From Latrodectus hesperus (taxonomy: Eukaryota; Arthropoda; Arachnida; Araneae; Theridiidae): DNA of 64,000 nucleotides. Position numbers and translations under genes: made by a program. The stretch is taken from positions 71,824,542 through 71,888,541 of the forward strand of contig CM075858.1 of assembly GCA_037975125.1 (NCBI GenBank), in the 5' to 3' direction. Below, in pieces: positions 11,738 to 24,209 of the stretch (positions are counted from its first letter, which is position 1; every line of letters starts with the position of its first letter). Below the pieces are notes generated by a model. The model saw only the letters and a program-made list of their open reading frames with translations. It ran no database searches and was not told the DNA's origin.

Positions 11738-12033
11738 CGCCTCCCAACTTGTCTAGTGTTCAGCGTGCCTGACTGAGGATATAGAAGTCCTGGGTTTGAA
11801 TCCTGATTAGAGAATGGATGTACTATCTCTCTCTCCTGTCTTTGAATGAATAAGTTGTGAATGGTTGCCTATCCTATAAACGGGTACCTATGGCATGTAC
11901 CCGTTTATAGGGTATGGCATGTGTGTACTGAGGAAGTCGGACTCCACACCAAAATATGGTTCAGTTAGAAAAGTGGAGCAGCACACCCCATTATGCCAGC
12001 CTTGCTGGCACAAGACAACAACAACAACTGTCT
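11738..12033 (+). mobile_element. SINE with A-type tail and (CAA)n end
   Basis: The head is cccaacttgtctagtgttca with box B ggtttgaatcc at about 11793. The central block is tgaatggttgcctatcctat. The A-type tail ends in a ccagccttgctgg hairpin and gacaacaacaacaactg. A 24-bp inverted duplication has been added inside it (see 11873-11911). Confidence 0.85.
11873..11911. repeat. Perfect 15-bp inverted repeat within the SINE
   Basis: Arms cctataaacgggtac (11873-11887) and its exact inverse complement (11897-11911) enclose a 9-nt loop. Other copies have only the left arm here, so the right arm is a secondary insertion flanked by direct repeats of tatggcatgt. Confidence 0.92.
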
Positions 12034-12799
12034 GGTTGCTAAGTAATGGCTGGTATTAATCTGCTATTTTTCTATAGTTTTTGTAATTGATATTTTTCCC
12101 GCTTTGTGCTTATGGTTTTCAAAATAGGACTTCTATTTTCTTAATTTTATCTCTAGAAATACTCTGCAAGAGATCTTATTTTTCATCACGCATAACTACC
12201 TTTTAAATTTAGTAATTGCGATATGCTCGCTTTAAATAGCCAGGTCAAGGTTGCGTTTTATAAAACACTTTTTTCAAAGAAGAGTATGATCATTACATTT
12301 TTTTCTTATTAAGGATTCACTTTGGACTTATATGTCTTTATAATTATTCCTCAAAAATGTCATTATTTTATCGCTAATCTTCCGTCATATTCCAACATCC
12401 GATCTGTCTCAGTAGTACTGTTTCTTTCCTTTGAATATCTGATAATCTTGAAATCTTTCTCTATTATAATCCTTTACGAGAAAAATGGCAAATAAATCTG
12501 AAGAAGGCTAAAAATTTATTATGTTTAGATGTACGACATACATGATCTATTTCTTGATCACAGAGAAGTATAGCTAGAAAGTGTATCGCAAGTCTCTTAG
12601 GAGAAATATCGATTTTTGTTTAGATGTAATGAGTAAATATCTGTTCAAAAATACATATTTATTATTTATCTCTCTGTTCAGAAATTGGTCACATCAAATA
12701 ATTTTAATAATAATAGATTTTCAAATGATATTGAATAGAATTAATCTTAAATATTGGACTGGAATGTTATGCCTCCAATGACTCTCTGTGATTTATTAG

Positions 12800-12990
12800 T
12801 AAGAAAGCACACCGATTTTTAAAATAAAAGCTATCGGGTTCGATATCAGCCTCAGTTGAGCAATGAAAGAAAAAAATAATGAATTTTTGCTTTCAGGTGC
12901 ATGTTTATCGAAGTGATGGCTTGAGGTATTTCCAGGATTTTTTATTGCACTTTAATCTCGCTGAGAATGTTCAAATACTTTACAAAAACC
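12800..12990 (+). mobile_element. SINE relic (family D)
   Basis: Box-B-like cgggttcgatatc at about 12837, followed by cagcctcagttgagcaatga, parallels cagccacagttgaacaaagg at 14961. The head is eroded. Confidence 0.45.
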
Positions 12991-13399
12991 TACAACTATC
13001 TTTTTAGTCTATAAAAGGTACGTGATAAATACATGCTAAAATAATAATCTTTAATTTATTGTCATAATTTTGTCAATAAAAACGATTTTAGAATTATTTT
13101 TAAGTATATTTTGCTGCTTCTATCTATATAAAATAAATATCTTATGACAAAACAAAATTTTCACTTTTTGGGATTCAAAAGTATTTTTATTACTATCTGA
13201 TAAAATACTTTATTTATTATATTTATTGTTATAGCTGTGTTATATAAATTGATAATTTGATTATTAAAAGAGATAAACTGATAAAATGATTAAAACATAT
13301 TGCCATTACTATCTCATAAACTAAACTAAGTTCACACTTTTCCACTATTATTAAAAGTGTGGTAGGTAGGGCATAAAGTTTTTTATTAATATGAATGGG

Positions 13400-13545
13400 A
13401 TGGATTTCTGAAATATGTTTTCTCCCATGGAAATGTGACCGATATACAATCTCGATGAATGGTAAATTCTTGTATGATTGGTTCTTGAAAATTGTGGGAG
13501 GAAATTTGAAACATGTTTCCTTCCACTGGTATGCAACCAATAAAA
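13400..13545. repeat. Diverged ~98-bp tandem duplication
   Basis: ggatttctgaaatatgtttt...cccatgg (from 13401) recurs as ggaaatttgaaacatgtttc...ccactgg (from 13500). The short open frames over it on both strands look incidental. Confidence 0.55.
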
Positions 13546-14479
13546 AATCTTTCCAAAAAAAGAGACCCAGTAAATGTTAAAACACCTCAGAACAGCCTTT
13601 GCCTATTAATCTATACGTTACTTGGTCTCAATTAAATATTATAAACGCTTAGCAATCTCTCGATTTTCTTATTTTTTTAAATCATGATGGGAAAACAAAA
13701 AATAAGTTTTAAGAAAAGAGCAACAATTTGTGCTTAACCACATATATCATTGAAGTTGATTTACCATTCAAATTTAATTTAGTGTCGTGAGTTTATTTAG
13801 GTGAATGAAAGAAATTAACTCCTTTCTGATTCATTATGTATCGTAAATGTCGGATTCTAGCAAAGTCCAGGAGCTTTTCGTGCATTCTTTTCTGAGCATT
13901 TTCTGCGCACAAGATGTTATTGGATATTAAATCATTGGTAATTTGCAACTTTGTCATTTATCTTTGTCCCTGTAACTTATACATAGTTTAGTTTTCCAGA
14001 TGATAGTACTAACTTCCAAATTTTAGTGCTTAAGGCACTACAAGTAATCTCGTCTTAAAGCACTTTCTTAAATCTTCACGCCTTTTAATGTCCACAGTTA
14101 TCGACATTCCAAAGTTAAAAGACTGACATCGAATTTTACTTGGTCATAAAAGGAAGAACAGAAGTTTCTAGTTAAGAAGTTATTACGTTAAAATTTTATT
14201 ATAAATCTCTAAAAAACATTCTATCATTAGAAACAAAAACTTTAAGTAAGTTATTACTAATTAGTATTATACTAACAACATTATTATTATTAAATAATTA
14301 TAATTGGTTTTCTTTAGTCTATATAAAACTATGAAGTCAAGAAGCTTGTTTATCTCAGCATATTATCAGCATGAATTCATCAGTGTATATAAACAAAATT
14401 CTTATTTCATTTTTGAATTTTTTTTTCAAATTTTCTGTTTTTGAAGATTTTTGAATGCCTTCAGAATAGTTGCTATAGT

Positions 14480-15090
14480 TGAAAGCAATAGTTGAAAATG
14501 GCTGTATGGAAATAAAGTGTAACTCATCCAGAGATCGATTACAGACTTACTTAAAATAAAAACTATCTTTCACTTCGAAATTTTGACTGCAGTGTTTCTA
14601 ACTAGTTTAAAAAATATATTTAGCATTCCTTTGAACACTGTAAAATTGCTTATGCTGTAATATAATGCATATAAGCAATGTAACACTCCCCTGCGGGACA
14701 TTTCTCGCTTCAAGAAAGAAGCCTGTGTTTATTTTTCTCTTTTTAAAATTGCCATCTATGTAAAAACGCTGTCATTATATAAAAATTATTGATGTTATGG
14801 ACAGCTTTATTTTCTACTTGCCCAGTGTAATTTTTTCAAAAATATTAATGTTTTTAGTATTTCTCTCGATGTTTTTCAAAAATATCATTTTTGATCTCAA
14901 CATGGCCTAATGGAAGGACATTGCTCTTCAGAGTATAAGGTCTCGGGTTTGATCCCAGCCACAGTTGAACAAAGGGAGGTGACTATTGCGCTGCAGTCCT
15001 GAATCTCGGCGTGAGTGCTTAAGAATTTTCAGGACGAAAGGAGTCCAGACTTCAATATTTAAATGTTTCATAATGAAAGAATTTTCAGTC
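14480..15090 (+). repeat. Dispersed ~600-bp repeat, copy 2, containing a SINE head
   Basis: It is homologous block by block to 2200-2800. It also includes a tRNA-like unit from about 14905 (catggcctaatggaaggaca, box B cgggtttgatccc) and the tail block gacgaaaggagtccagactt. Whether the SINE inserted into the larger repeat or the larger repeat is itself a long SINE-like element is unclear. Confidence 0.55.
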
Positions 15091-15099
15091 ATTCTATAC

Positions 15100-17130
15100 C
15101 CCTTTCGTTTTTACACACTTTATACATAAGAATTTAGTTCATGAAGCAAAATATTATTATTTAACCTTATTCATTAAACTATTTATACCTTGACTTGCAT
15201 GAATTAAAATATAGAACTTCACATATTTTCACAGTTAAATTAAACCTCAGCGAGAAGAAATTGCTTTAATTCATTGTGAATGTTTATTTATTTCAATGCG
15301 TCGCATAAAAATATCTAATGTAAGTTTTATTAATGCCTTTATTGAATTAATTTAATGACTGTCTCTCTTTTCGACTCATAATTGGATTAAAATTCAAAAT
15401 ACGTTCTTAATATATAAGTTTTTATATGTACTGATATCTTACATTTCCCCTTGTAACCCAACCTTTAGTTAGAAGAGTCTCTATAACTCTTTAAATACTC
15501 CCATATTTCAACTTGTTGCATACATAAAAACATCAAATGTAAAAATTTTTTAAAGATAAAACACTCTTTAAAGAAACGAGATATTAGAACTTTAGAATCC
15601 ACACGTTTTTCTCATGTAAAATATAAGCATACGGTAAATATGGTTTACCAATTATAAAAATATTGAACCAGATTTAAATTGTTTCAAAGGTAATACGGTG
15701 AATTGTTTGCATGCAGAAAATTAACGATTTAAAGATATGAGATTCAAGATATGCTATCTTTTAGAAGTCAAAAATTGTACGCATTAATCACCACATTCAG
15801 GTTTTGATTCTGTAAAATGCTACCAATATTTTACTAAAATATTTGTATAAAGATAATAAAATATTATAACAATCCAAATGTTCTGTTCTTGATATTAAGT
15901 ATTGTTCATGTGATATCAAATGTTTTCCTAAAATTTTGTACATCTGTAAATGCAATGAAAAAATTATTTAAAAGATAGACAAACATACTTTTCAGAAATC
16001 CACTGATAAATAATTATAGGATAAATAGCTATTGCACTCCCTAGTCTCAGGACAAGCGAAAAAGTCTTTTTCCCATTAAATTAGTATAGCTTTAATAATA
16101 AAACATTATGTAATATTAAATATAATACAATATATAATATAATGCAAAGACGTGATGCAATATAAATTAATGTAGAATTTAGACGTAAAATCTAAATAAT
16201 ACAAAATATTGTACTATAAACATATGAATGCAAAAGACTCAGTTAAAGATAATATGAATGCTAAAATAAGTATAAAAAATTGAAATATCTTTAAAGTTAT
16301 TAAAAAATTAATTTCTCTAAATTTTAAATAATTTTTTTTTCCAAAAAAATCATTAAAAACTTTTTTAAAACGAAAAAGGTTGTGCTTGCGAGATAATTTA
16401 ATACTACAGAGCCCCGTTAATAACGTGAATTATTGAAAAAAATATAAAATTAATTTTCGGTTAAAAATAACATATCTAAGATGGGATAACATATTTTAAC
16501 GGGATACCTGAAACTTCTTTCGCACCTCAATTTGTTCTATGTCATAAGAAACATCAGCAATCTACTCCAGGAAATAAGTGGAAAATAACCAGAAAAAAGA
16601 GGATAAAAAAGTTTTTCTGCTCCCTTTTCATCATCCTAAAGATATCATCCCCTCCTGGGGTAGAACTTGTTTTTCAAGCAGAATACCAGAAAACACCCAG
16701 TACACGCGTCGCATTTCAACAATAACACAGGCGACAAGAATATTTTAAGCAAACATTCTTTTTTTTTTCAGTTTTATCGACAACTCTGAACCGAAAATCA
16801 GTCTATAGTTTTTCAGAGTAAATTCTTTGTATTATTTAAAAGAAAAATATATAACGTAAAAAAATGGATTTGTATTTAATATACTCAAATAAATGTCTGT
16901 TAGTAAAATTAAATAAATTTACTTAGTCCATAGCATTCTCAAGGAATATTTATGTCATAAAAATGAAAGAAATATTGCACCATAAAAATATTATATTTTA
17001 AAAAATTATTATATATTACTATCCTTATATAAAAATCATTGTTGTAATTACAATTTTGTTTTAGAAAAAAATTACCATAAAAATAATGTTATATAATTCA
17101 ATCTCTATTCTTTACTGTATTCTAGCTAAC
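15100..17130. other. AT-rich DNA, no gene seen
   Basis: Only short frames and AT-rich simple sequence. No conserved domain, tRNA or transposon end was recognised. Confidence 0.55.
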
Positions 17131-17134
17131 CTTT

Positions 17135-17235
17135 GATTCGGCGGCACGACTATATTTCTCCTAGTGAAGGAGAAATGACATCATTCTCGTACCTAGAAAG
17201 TTGTAAGTTCGATACCTAACCCAGCCGACTGAATT
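17135..17235 (+). mobile_element. tRNA-like SINE relic
   Basis: ggcggcacgactatatttct, followed by gtaagttcgatacctaaccc, has box-A/box-B spacing. The body is interrupted downstream by the (TA)60 tract. Confidence 0.35.
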
Positions 17236-17299
17236 AATTTTTTGTTGCTCTACGGTCACTTTTTACACAAATAACTACTTTTACTGGGATCTATGTTTT

Positions 17300-17427
<128 letters not shown>

Positions 17428-17524
17428 GTAACTTTAAATACTGAACTTCGATATAGGAAATGAACTCGCGAACTATTGAACCAAACATTATAATACTAGA
17501 TATTTTATTGCCATCTTGATTTGA

Positions 17525-19590
17525 TTTAGCCTCAAACTGACATGCTTAAAGAATTTTGCACGTTGAAAAAATTGTAAAATTTAACATTAGATTGCTTGAT
17601 GACGTAGAGATGATAGCCAGTCAGATGTCGACCACGGCATTTAACTATGTCCAGAAATTACTTGGTGATCAACTAGTTTTAATACCAAAAATAAGCATCA
17701 AAAACCATATTCTAATAATGCACTTTTGTTTGACATGATTAGATGTGATAGATCATGACCAATCAATTTAAGTGCATTTTTTTCTTGTAAAATGTTTTTG
17801 TCATTTATTTTAATACCATTGTCTCCCAAAGAATGCATGTATTTATCTCATTTTGCAAAACAAAATCTATGGGCATTATTCAATCTCTAAATTGCTCAAT
17901 ATTAATTAAATAAAAAGAAAAACTAAAAGCCAATAGATTTTCGTTTACAAAAATAAAATTCCTCTTAAGAGTCTAATTACAGAAGCAGCCAACTTCCAAA
18001 AAAATTAAACAAAACATATCCATTTAAAGACAAACTTTCCAAAGATATCAGAAAAAGAGCTAAATATATTCTATATAAAAGAAACTAAGAAATATATTCT
18101 CCATTGAATAAAAATATAATGATAGTAATTGAATTCGATTATCTAATTATGAATGGTGGTCATAAATTGAAGACCCATTTTGCAAATTTTGAGATAATTT
18201 ACGTAATTAAATTAGGACTTTTAGCTAATTAGCAGCAACTTATGCCGCTGTATCTTCATAACACGCATGGATATAAACAACTTTCATCTCTTTGAACTTC
18301 TGTTTCTATTTATTATGTAGCAAATTGTTACAGTAAACAGAAATTTATTTCTGAGAAACTGCACTCTAATTTCCAACTGTTTCGTAAAGTAAAACTTCTG
18401 CATGAGAAGAAAAATTCAATTAAGGCAAGACAATAATTAATTGTTTGGAACAAACAGTTAAATGTATTCCAACGTCTATTCTATTAATTTGCTTATGTTT
18501 GATTATTTTTAGTTGATTTTTATCATTGGGAAATTTTACCAAAATGAAAAATAAATATGTTGTTATTAAAAGAAAAACTTTTGAGATAAATTTTTTTAGC
18601 CAAACTGGCAGTTGTAGAGTTATGGCTCTGGTCTACACTTTATTTATTCAATTCCTAATTTGTTATGACTCAGAATCTCTCTCAAACTTTAGAAGCTGAA
18701 TTTATGAACTCTTCTGTATTAAATGGCCAATGATTGATAAAGAATCCAAATCGATTAAAAATTTTAATTTAAGAAATGAGGGAGGAATAGTTAACTACAG
18801 AATGTCCATTACGAATAATTTTTGACTGGCCCACCCTTATTTTTATGTTTAATTGAGATATTTTAGAATGGCATCCACTTGATGGTCCATTATACTTATT
18901 CGATTGTAATATTTTTACAAAATACTAAGTGTGGCCTTCCTGTAAGGTTTGTTTTCTCGTAAAACTCAATGAAAAGAGTGAAATTGAGTTCTATAGTGCT
19001 ATTTTGCTCAGATTTAACATGACAATCTCAGCAGAAACGAAACTAGTAGGGTTACCAAATGAGGAGAGAAATTATTCATTTAACAGCATTTAGTAACAAA
19101 ATTGCCTATATTTCTGAAAATTTCTGGGGTACATATTTCTCGGTAGTTTTAGAATCACCAAAAAAGAAATTAAAATAAGTAGTCTTACCACTGATAGAGG
19201 TATTTTTGATTGAGTCTGAGAACCGTACTAGACTGAAAAATGTACTAGTGTTTACTGTATTACTCTGAAGGATGACAATTGATTGTATTATGCATTTGTT
19301 CAATTTTTATGAGATATATTAAAATTAAATATAGATTTTTCGTACATTTCTCGGCTGAATTATTCCTTGAGTATGAAACTTTATCGATGTGAAACAAAGC
19401 AATCCAACCTAAAAAATCATCAAGGATACAATTATTGCTGATTAAATTTTTCTTATCTAGTCCTTATTAGGCTCAATTTTAAACAACAAATCTAATAGCT
19501 GTAATTTGCCATTTAAAAATTTACTTCCCATATTCCTTTTCCAGTTTTAATACAACTTTTTATACGATTCTATGAGTGGTAAATATACTT
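17525..19590. other. AT-rich DNA, no gene seen
   Basis: No supported feature. Frames of 60-65 codons show no recognisable motif. Confidence 0.5.
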
Positions 19591-19639
19591 AGTAAAGTCA
19601 CATTAATGTGACCACTTGTCAAAAGCCAGAATAACCACT

Positions 19640-20626
19640 TTTACAGAGTGGACAACTGTGAGCAGTACAGAAAGAGAGTCAGTTAGGTTCCTGAAGTTGT
19701 TCAATGCAATGTTGATCCATGCCGACTCCAGTGCCTCGGCCAGCTGCGCTAGATTACGCTGGTGAGGATCCACGCAGCGAACAACCCGATCGAGATAGTC
19801 CCACAATTTCTCGATTGGGTTGAAGTCAGGTGAGTTTGTTGGCCAGGGGACAATCGCAAACTCATCCTGGTGCTCTTCGAACCACGTACGTACACTTGCA
19901 GCGTATGGCACCACGCATTGTCCTTCTCACAGATGCCATCACCCTGTGAAAAAACAATACTCATATATTGGATGGACATGGTCCACAAGCACAGATACGT
20001 ACTTTTATTGATCCATCGTGGCTTCCACAATGATGAGTGAACAGAGAGAATGCCAGTCTAACATTCCCCAGACATTAAAGCTCTCGCCTCCAATTTTTAC
20101 CGTTTTGGCAATGGTTGCAGGGTGTTTGCTTTCAAAGCCAATGTATACTACAACGTACATCTGTCCAATGGAGCATGAAAGTAAATTTAACAGAAAACAC
20201 TACCTGTTGCCAGTCAGTGGTAGTCCAGTTGCGTTAATCGCGTGCAAATTCTACCCTTCGTTGCCGATGAACAGAACTCAGCATAGGTGCAAAAACCATG
20301 TGTGTGCTTCGGAGGCCTAGACGGAGCAAGATTTACTGAAAAGTAGTTTGGGAAACACTGTCGGTAGTCCCTTAGTTCACCAGTCGTCCTAGGCGTAGGC
20401 CTAGGTAGTCCTAGGCAATCCATTGCTCAACGGTAGCGTGTCTACTTGCCCGAAAGCATCTCCGTAGAAGTCGTTCATCTATGGCCCGTCTTGCACCACA
20501 CTTTCCACCCCGCAGACTTTGTACAGTCTCATTTTGTCGAGTGGGATATACTTTTACCACGGCGAAATGTGAACAGTTCACAAACTTAGCCGTTTGTGAA
20601 TGTGATGAATAATCTTGGTTTAACAC
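19640..20626 (-). pseudogene. Tc1 transposase pseudogene (DD34E type)
   Basis: The order on the minus strand is a first helix-turn-helix region (KFVNCSHFAVVKVYPTRQNE, 20411-20626), then an RRAIDERLLRRCFRASRHAT linker motif typical of this Tc1 group. The middle is frameshifted (20214-20423). Next comes YMSIVFSQGDGICEKDNAWCH, which covers the second catalytic aspartate (DNAWCH), and finally WPTNSPDFNPIEKLWDYLDR with the catalytic E in NPIEKLW (19603-19914). At least three frame changes separate these blocks, so no functional protein is possible. Plus-strand frames over the same DNA are shadows. Confidence 0.88.
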
Positions 20627-20644
20627 TTCTGGTCAAAAAAACGC

Positions 20645-21045
20645 CAAAAATATGATCGCTAAATCATCAGAGAATGTTGCTTCTGAAATTTTTAGTTGCT
20701 CTAGGGCGAAGATACGTACCATCGTAGGCTTCATCACTGGACACTATCATTTCAGGAAACATCTCCATACTATGGGACTTGTTCAAGACCCAAGTTGTTG
20801 GAAATATCTTAAGGGTGATGAGTCGGTGCATCACATCATTTTTGAGTGTGATGCCTTCATTCGTTTTAATACTTTAGGAATCATCAATACTAAAGAGTTA
20901 CATCTTAGCTCCATAAAGAGTATGTCTGATTTTATAAATAAAGTGGGTGGACTAATTTATTATAACTAAGAGTTCATGGGCTTGAGGCTATGGCACAAAA
21001 TACTATCGAGCAAAGGTGCTCGGTACAGTGCAAGCCCATTAAGAA
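20645..21045 (+). mobile_element. 5'-truncated LINE 3' fragment nested in the Tc1 element
   Basis: It begins inside the LINE C-terminal coding region, carries about 70 bp of 3' untranslated sequence and ends in (AAG)n (taagaagaagat). It lies between two parts of one Tc1 element. No clear target-site duplication is seen, only gatcgc/gatagc near the two edges. Confidence 0.75.
20652..20969 (+). pseudogene. C-terminal LINE ORF2 fragment (zinc knuckle)
   Basis: The frame reads SRAKIRTIVGFITGHYHFRK, then HLHTMGLVQDPSCWKYLKGD and ESVHHIIFECDAF. The knuckle follows CX2CX8HX4C, but the second cysteine is tyrosine here (CWKY), which would spoil zinc binding. The domain comes from the region after RNase H in Jockey/I-like LINEs. 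It belongs to a different lineage from the 9503 copy (different 3' end, AAG tail). The apparent ATG at 20652 lies at the 5' junction and is not a native start. Confidence 0.8.
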
Positions 21046-21289
21046 GAAGATAGCCGTTTCGTAAATTCTTCTACCCTTGGCCCAAAAGCCAATGATCATG
21101 ATTTTTTGAACGCTGGATTAATCACTCCGTTTCTGCACTACACCGAAGTTTGCAACGTTTTTCTTGGCAATCACACACCCTTTACATACGCTCAACTGCA
21201 CTATGCTGCCCCCTGACTTCTGTGATTGGTTATTTAACATCGATATCTAAAGTACGTGATGGTCACGTGAATAAGACTGGACTGCATAA

Positions 21290-22980
21290 TTTCAGTAGAA
21301 AAAATTACTTTTTTACGAACAATATATCATTTAAAACACTAATTATATTTTTGATAATTTATTATCGGTTGGTTCTAATTAAAATCGCCTTTTTTAAATT
21401 TAGTAGTTAAATTATTCTGCAAAGCTACTTTAAAATGATTAAACTCCAAAGACTACAGCTGCAGAAAAAGTATGAACATTTAATTGTTTTCCATACTTAT
21501 GAAAATGAAAATAAAGCAACTATATTACTTTATATTAAGTAATTATATTACATGTTTATTATTCATGAGGTTATTATAAATACATTTTCATTTTTAAAAA
21601 TATAAATGGACAAACCACTGTTTATTTATTTTTAACCGTATCATATTTTTGATTTTTACAATGATAGATGTAAAAGATATTCAATGCTACTTTACTTTAA
21701 AATATAATGACATTATTTTCGAAATAATTTTGTCTATACATTTTTGTGTTTATACAAAAACTTTTTTTATTCCTTTATTTAAATATTTAGATCACATGTA
21801 ATTTTCTAAAATTGTAATATATAGGCCAGTTACTTATACATATCCAATGTTATTTTGATTGAATATATTAATGATATTAATTTTCAAATTTCCATTACAC
21901 ACATATTCTAATCTCTTTCATAAAAATAACTTCTTGGAAATTATTAATAAGATATCTCATTTATTTTTTATTGATATGAAAATATAGTACCAAATATATG
22001 CATTATTCAGCAATAACTTAGTTTTAATAACGCGGATAACTCAAGTGAGAACATTAAATTTCGGTACGAATATGAATAATAAAAATTTTCGCGCAACCTG
22101 TACAACCAAAAATAGAGTAGTTTCTATGTTTTCGATTCACTTTATGCGTTAAAATAATTAGTCCAAAAGGTAACGCACCGGAAACAAAGCAGGAATTGTA
22201 TATTTCACGTCCTACTGCTTAATATTCTTTAGTGTACAACAATTGATTATAAACTCTGTTGCTATGGAAACTAACAAAACAGGCTAAACAAAATGTTAAT
22301 GGGAGAGCTCTAATAATTCAATGAGAAGAGTGCTATTAAACTTTAAAATTTTCTTGAAACAAAAGTTTGTCGATACAAAAATGTATTGAAATTTTTAAAT
22401 AAAATTATCTGGATTACACTTGGATTTAATATTTTCTAAAGCAATTCACATTTTGAGCAAAATTTTTATGTCCATTTAGGATATAAATATTTATAGAATT
22501 GTCTTTTATGTTACTTTAAAATCCATTTAGAAACTGTATATATTTATAAAAATATTTTCTTAGTATTTATGTATCTTTTCAGCATTCCAAATTCTTTTGT
22601 AATGAATTATGTATGAGAAAAAGTAGTTATTTATTGGGGCGTAAGGAAACCGGGGGAAAATATAAAAATTATATCAACCAGCAAATAGAATTCCAATTCA
22701 ACTCTACTCTTTTACTTCTAGTATTAAACAATTATTTATTATTATGACGATTTTATAATTTGATTATTTAATTTCAAAGTTCTGCTCTATCAACAAAATT
22801 TAATATCACGTATCAAATACCTAACAAGTAAAAAAGACGGCAATATTCTTTCATATCCGTTATATATTACATCTTCGACAAAACATTATCATAGATAATC
22901 ATCATTATTCCTGTAACACAAGAGAGGAAACTAAGAAAATTTCCAAGTTCCATCAAACTTAATATTATCAAACAAAAACT
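21290..22980. other. AT-rich DNA, no gene seen
   Basis: No motif or transposon end recognised. Confidence 0.5.
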
Positions 22981-22989
22981 TAATAATTG

Positions 22990-23110
22990 TATGCGTTTTG
23001 GAAATATGGGGTTCGATACCAAAGTCAGCTTTATACCTCAGTCTAATAAGGTGTTTTTACCTCAGAAGATCCCTAACGTCCAATATCTTTCTACTAGTTG
23101 TGAGTGGTTT
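22990..23110 (+). mobile_element. SINE relic
   Basis: ggggttcgataccaaagtcagc resembles a box B followed by the cagcc(t/a)cag(t)t phrase of family D. It is heavily eroded. Confidence 0.35.
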
Positions 23111-23159
23111 TGATAGAAAGAAGACAGCACATTTGTTCTGTTGATTGTTTGTTCTGTTG

Positions 23160-23195
23160 ATAATTTTGAACTACTTGGAAGTAGTTCAAAATTAT
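23160..23195. repeat. Perfect 17-bp inverted repeat, 2-nt loop
   Basis: Arms ataattttgaactactt (23160-23176) and its exact complement (23179-23195) are separated by gg. Immediately upstream, tgttctgttgat is directly repeated at 23133 and 23150. Confidence 0.92.
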
Positions 23196-23454
23196 ATATG
23201 CATGTAGTTATTGAAAACACTGACAAAGGCGTACTATTTTTTACTATTGAAAGGGAATTAATAGCCTATGACTATATACACAGTGGCGAGAGGCGTTGTT
23301 CTTGTATTTGCGAGGACGCGGATTCAATACTAGATTCTTATACAGAGCACTGAATCGGGTTCAATGTAGTCTAATGGGAGGGCACCTTACATAGCGGTGA
23401 AGGTGAACCCTGGACAGTATCTTAGGGTTAAACGTTTTGGAACACTAACGCATC

Positions 23455-23525
23455 ACTGAGTGCCTAGTAATTTTAAACTATGGCCAGGTGACGAGGCCAC
23501 ACCTGAGCTGGCAACCTCCTCTCCT
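23455..23525 (+). repeat. Repeat X fragment
   Basis: ttttaaactatggccaggtg, then acgaggccacacctgagctg and gcaacctcctctcc, match the start of the repeat seen at 54920-55190 and 63370-63650. Confidence 0.7.
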
Positions 23526-23534
23526 CATCTAGTG

Positions 23535-23790
23535 GTAGGTCAGCACTCTTTAGAGTATAAAATCATAGCCACCACTAAATAACGAGAGACAGATGTTGCG
23601 CTTCTGCATGCATTTTGTCATGTGGATTGTCATTTGCACTTTGGAGTTTTCAGAGTTTCTTCTCTTGCAACAAGTAAATAAGGCTCATAATCTATAAAAA
23701 AAACTATCTGGAGGCAATTTACACTGTATGGGTTAAACAATAGCCTTTCAGTTATTAGGGTGTCCACTACATGGTGTCAAAGACCGTCGT
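23535..23790 (+). mobile_element. SINE (family D)
   Basis: The head is ctagtggtaggtcagcac. The body phrases gagttttcagagtttcttct and caacaagtaaataaggctca match ggagttttctaggtttcctc and cgataagtaaatacggccca in the copy at 62550. The end ttcagttattagggtgtcca matches ttcagctattagtctctaaa there. Confidence 0.7.
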
Positions 23791-23837
23791 ATATAAATAT
23801 TATATAAATTTAAATGTAATACGTAAATAAAGATGGA

Positions 23838-24200
23838 CATTGGTGGCCTGGTTGGTTAGACCATTCGTTTTCTTCATCGGAAGGTAATGAATTCGAATCC
23901 CGAGCCAATCAAAGAACCATTGTGTTCGTTAATGGCGGCTGGGTCAAGTTAAATATGTCGTGATGGCAATGTCCTCCATGTGAAATGATATTTATAGATG
24001 TGACATGCCAAGTCTGTGGTCTACTGCTTGGTTCCTGTTTCTAAATTCTGAGATTCCCTTCCGGGGTGACGAAGACACACCCACTGAGTGTCCCTCTATA
24101 TAAGGTATCGTTTCCGCTCTTCATAGTGCGTAAAAGTTGGAAATCCTAACGGCCAAGTAATATACAACAAAATCTAAGAATCCGGTCGGAAACAAAATGT
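23838..24200 (+). mobile_element. tRNA-derived SINE (family E, copy 4)
   Basis: tggcctggttggttagacca (box A) and gaattcgaatcccg (box B) make this the best-preserved head of the family. The body agrees with copy 1 through gcaatgtcctccatg and ctgcttggttcctg. Confidence 0.75.
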
Positions 24201-24209
24201 TAAATCTGG

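Larger units (their letters stand above)
19595..21279 (-). mobile_element. Decayed Tc1 element split by a LINE insertion
   Basis: The left terminus aagtcacattaatgtgaccac and the right terminus (inverse complement agtcttattcacgtgaccat) are alignable inverted repeats. Transposase coding runs on the minus strand from about 20630 to 19640. The element's 5' untranslated part resumes at about 21046 after a LINE 3' fragment. Without the insert the element would be about 1.28 kb, normal for Tc1. TA is visible only at the left end (19593-19594). Confidence 0.8.

Noticed and set aside
23838..23915. Functional tRNA gene
   Set aside because: Box A and box B are good, but no acceptor stem or anticodon arm can be completed. 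The sequence continues into a SINE body shared with three other copies.
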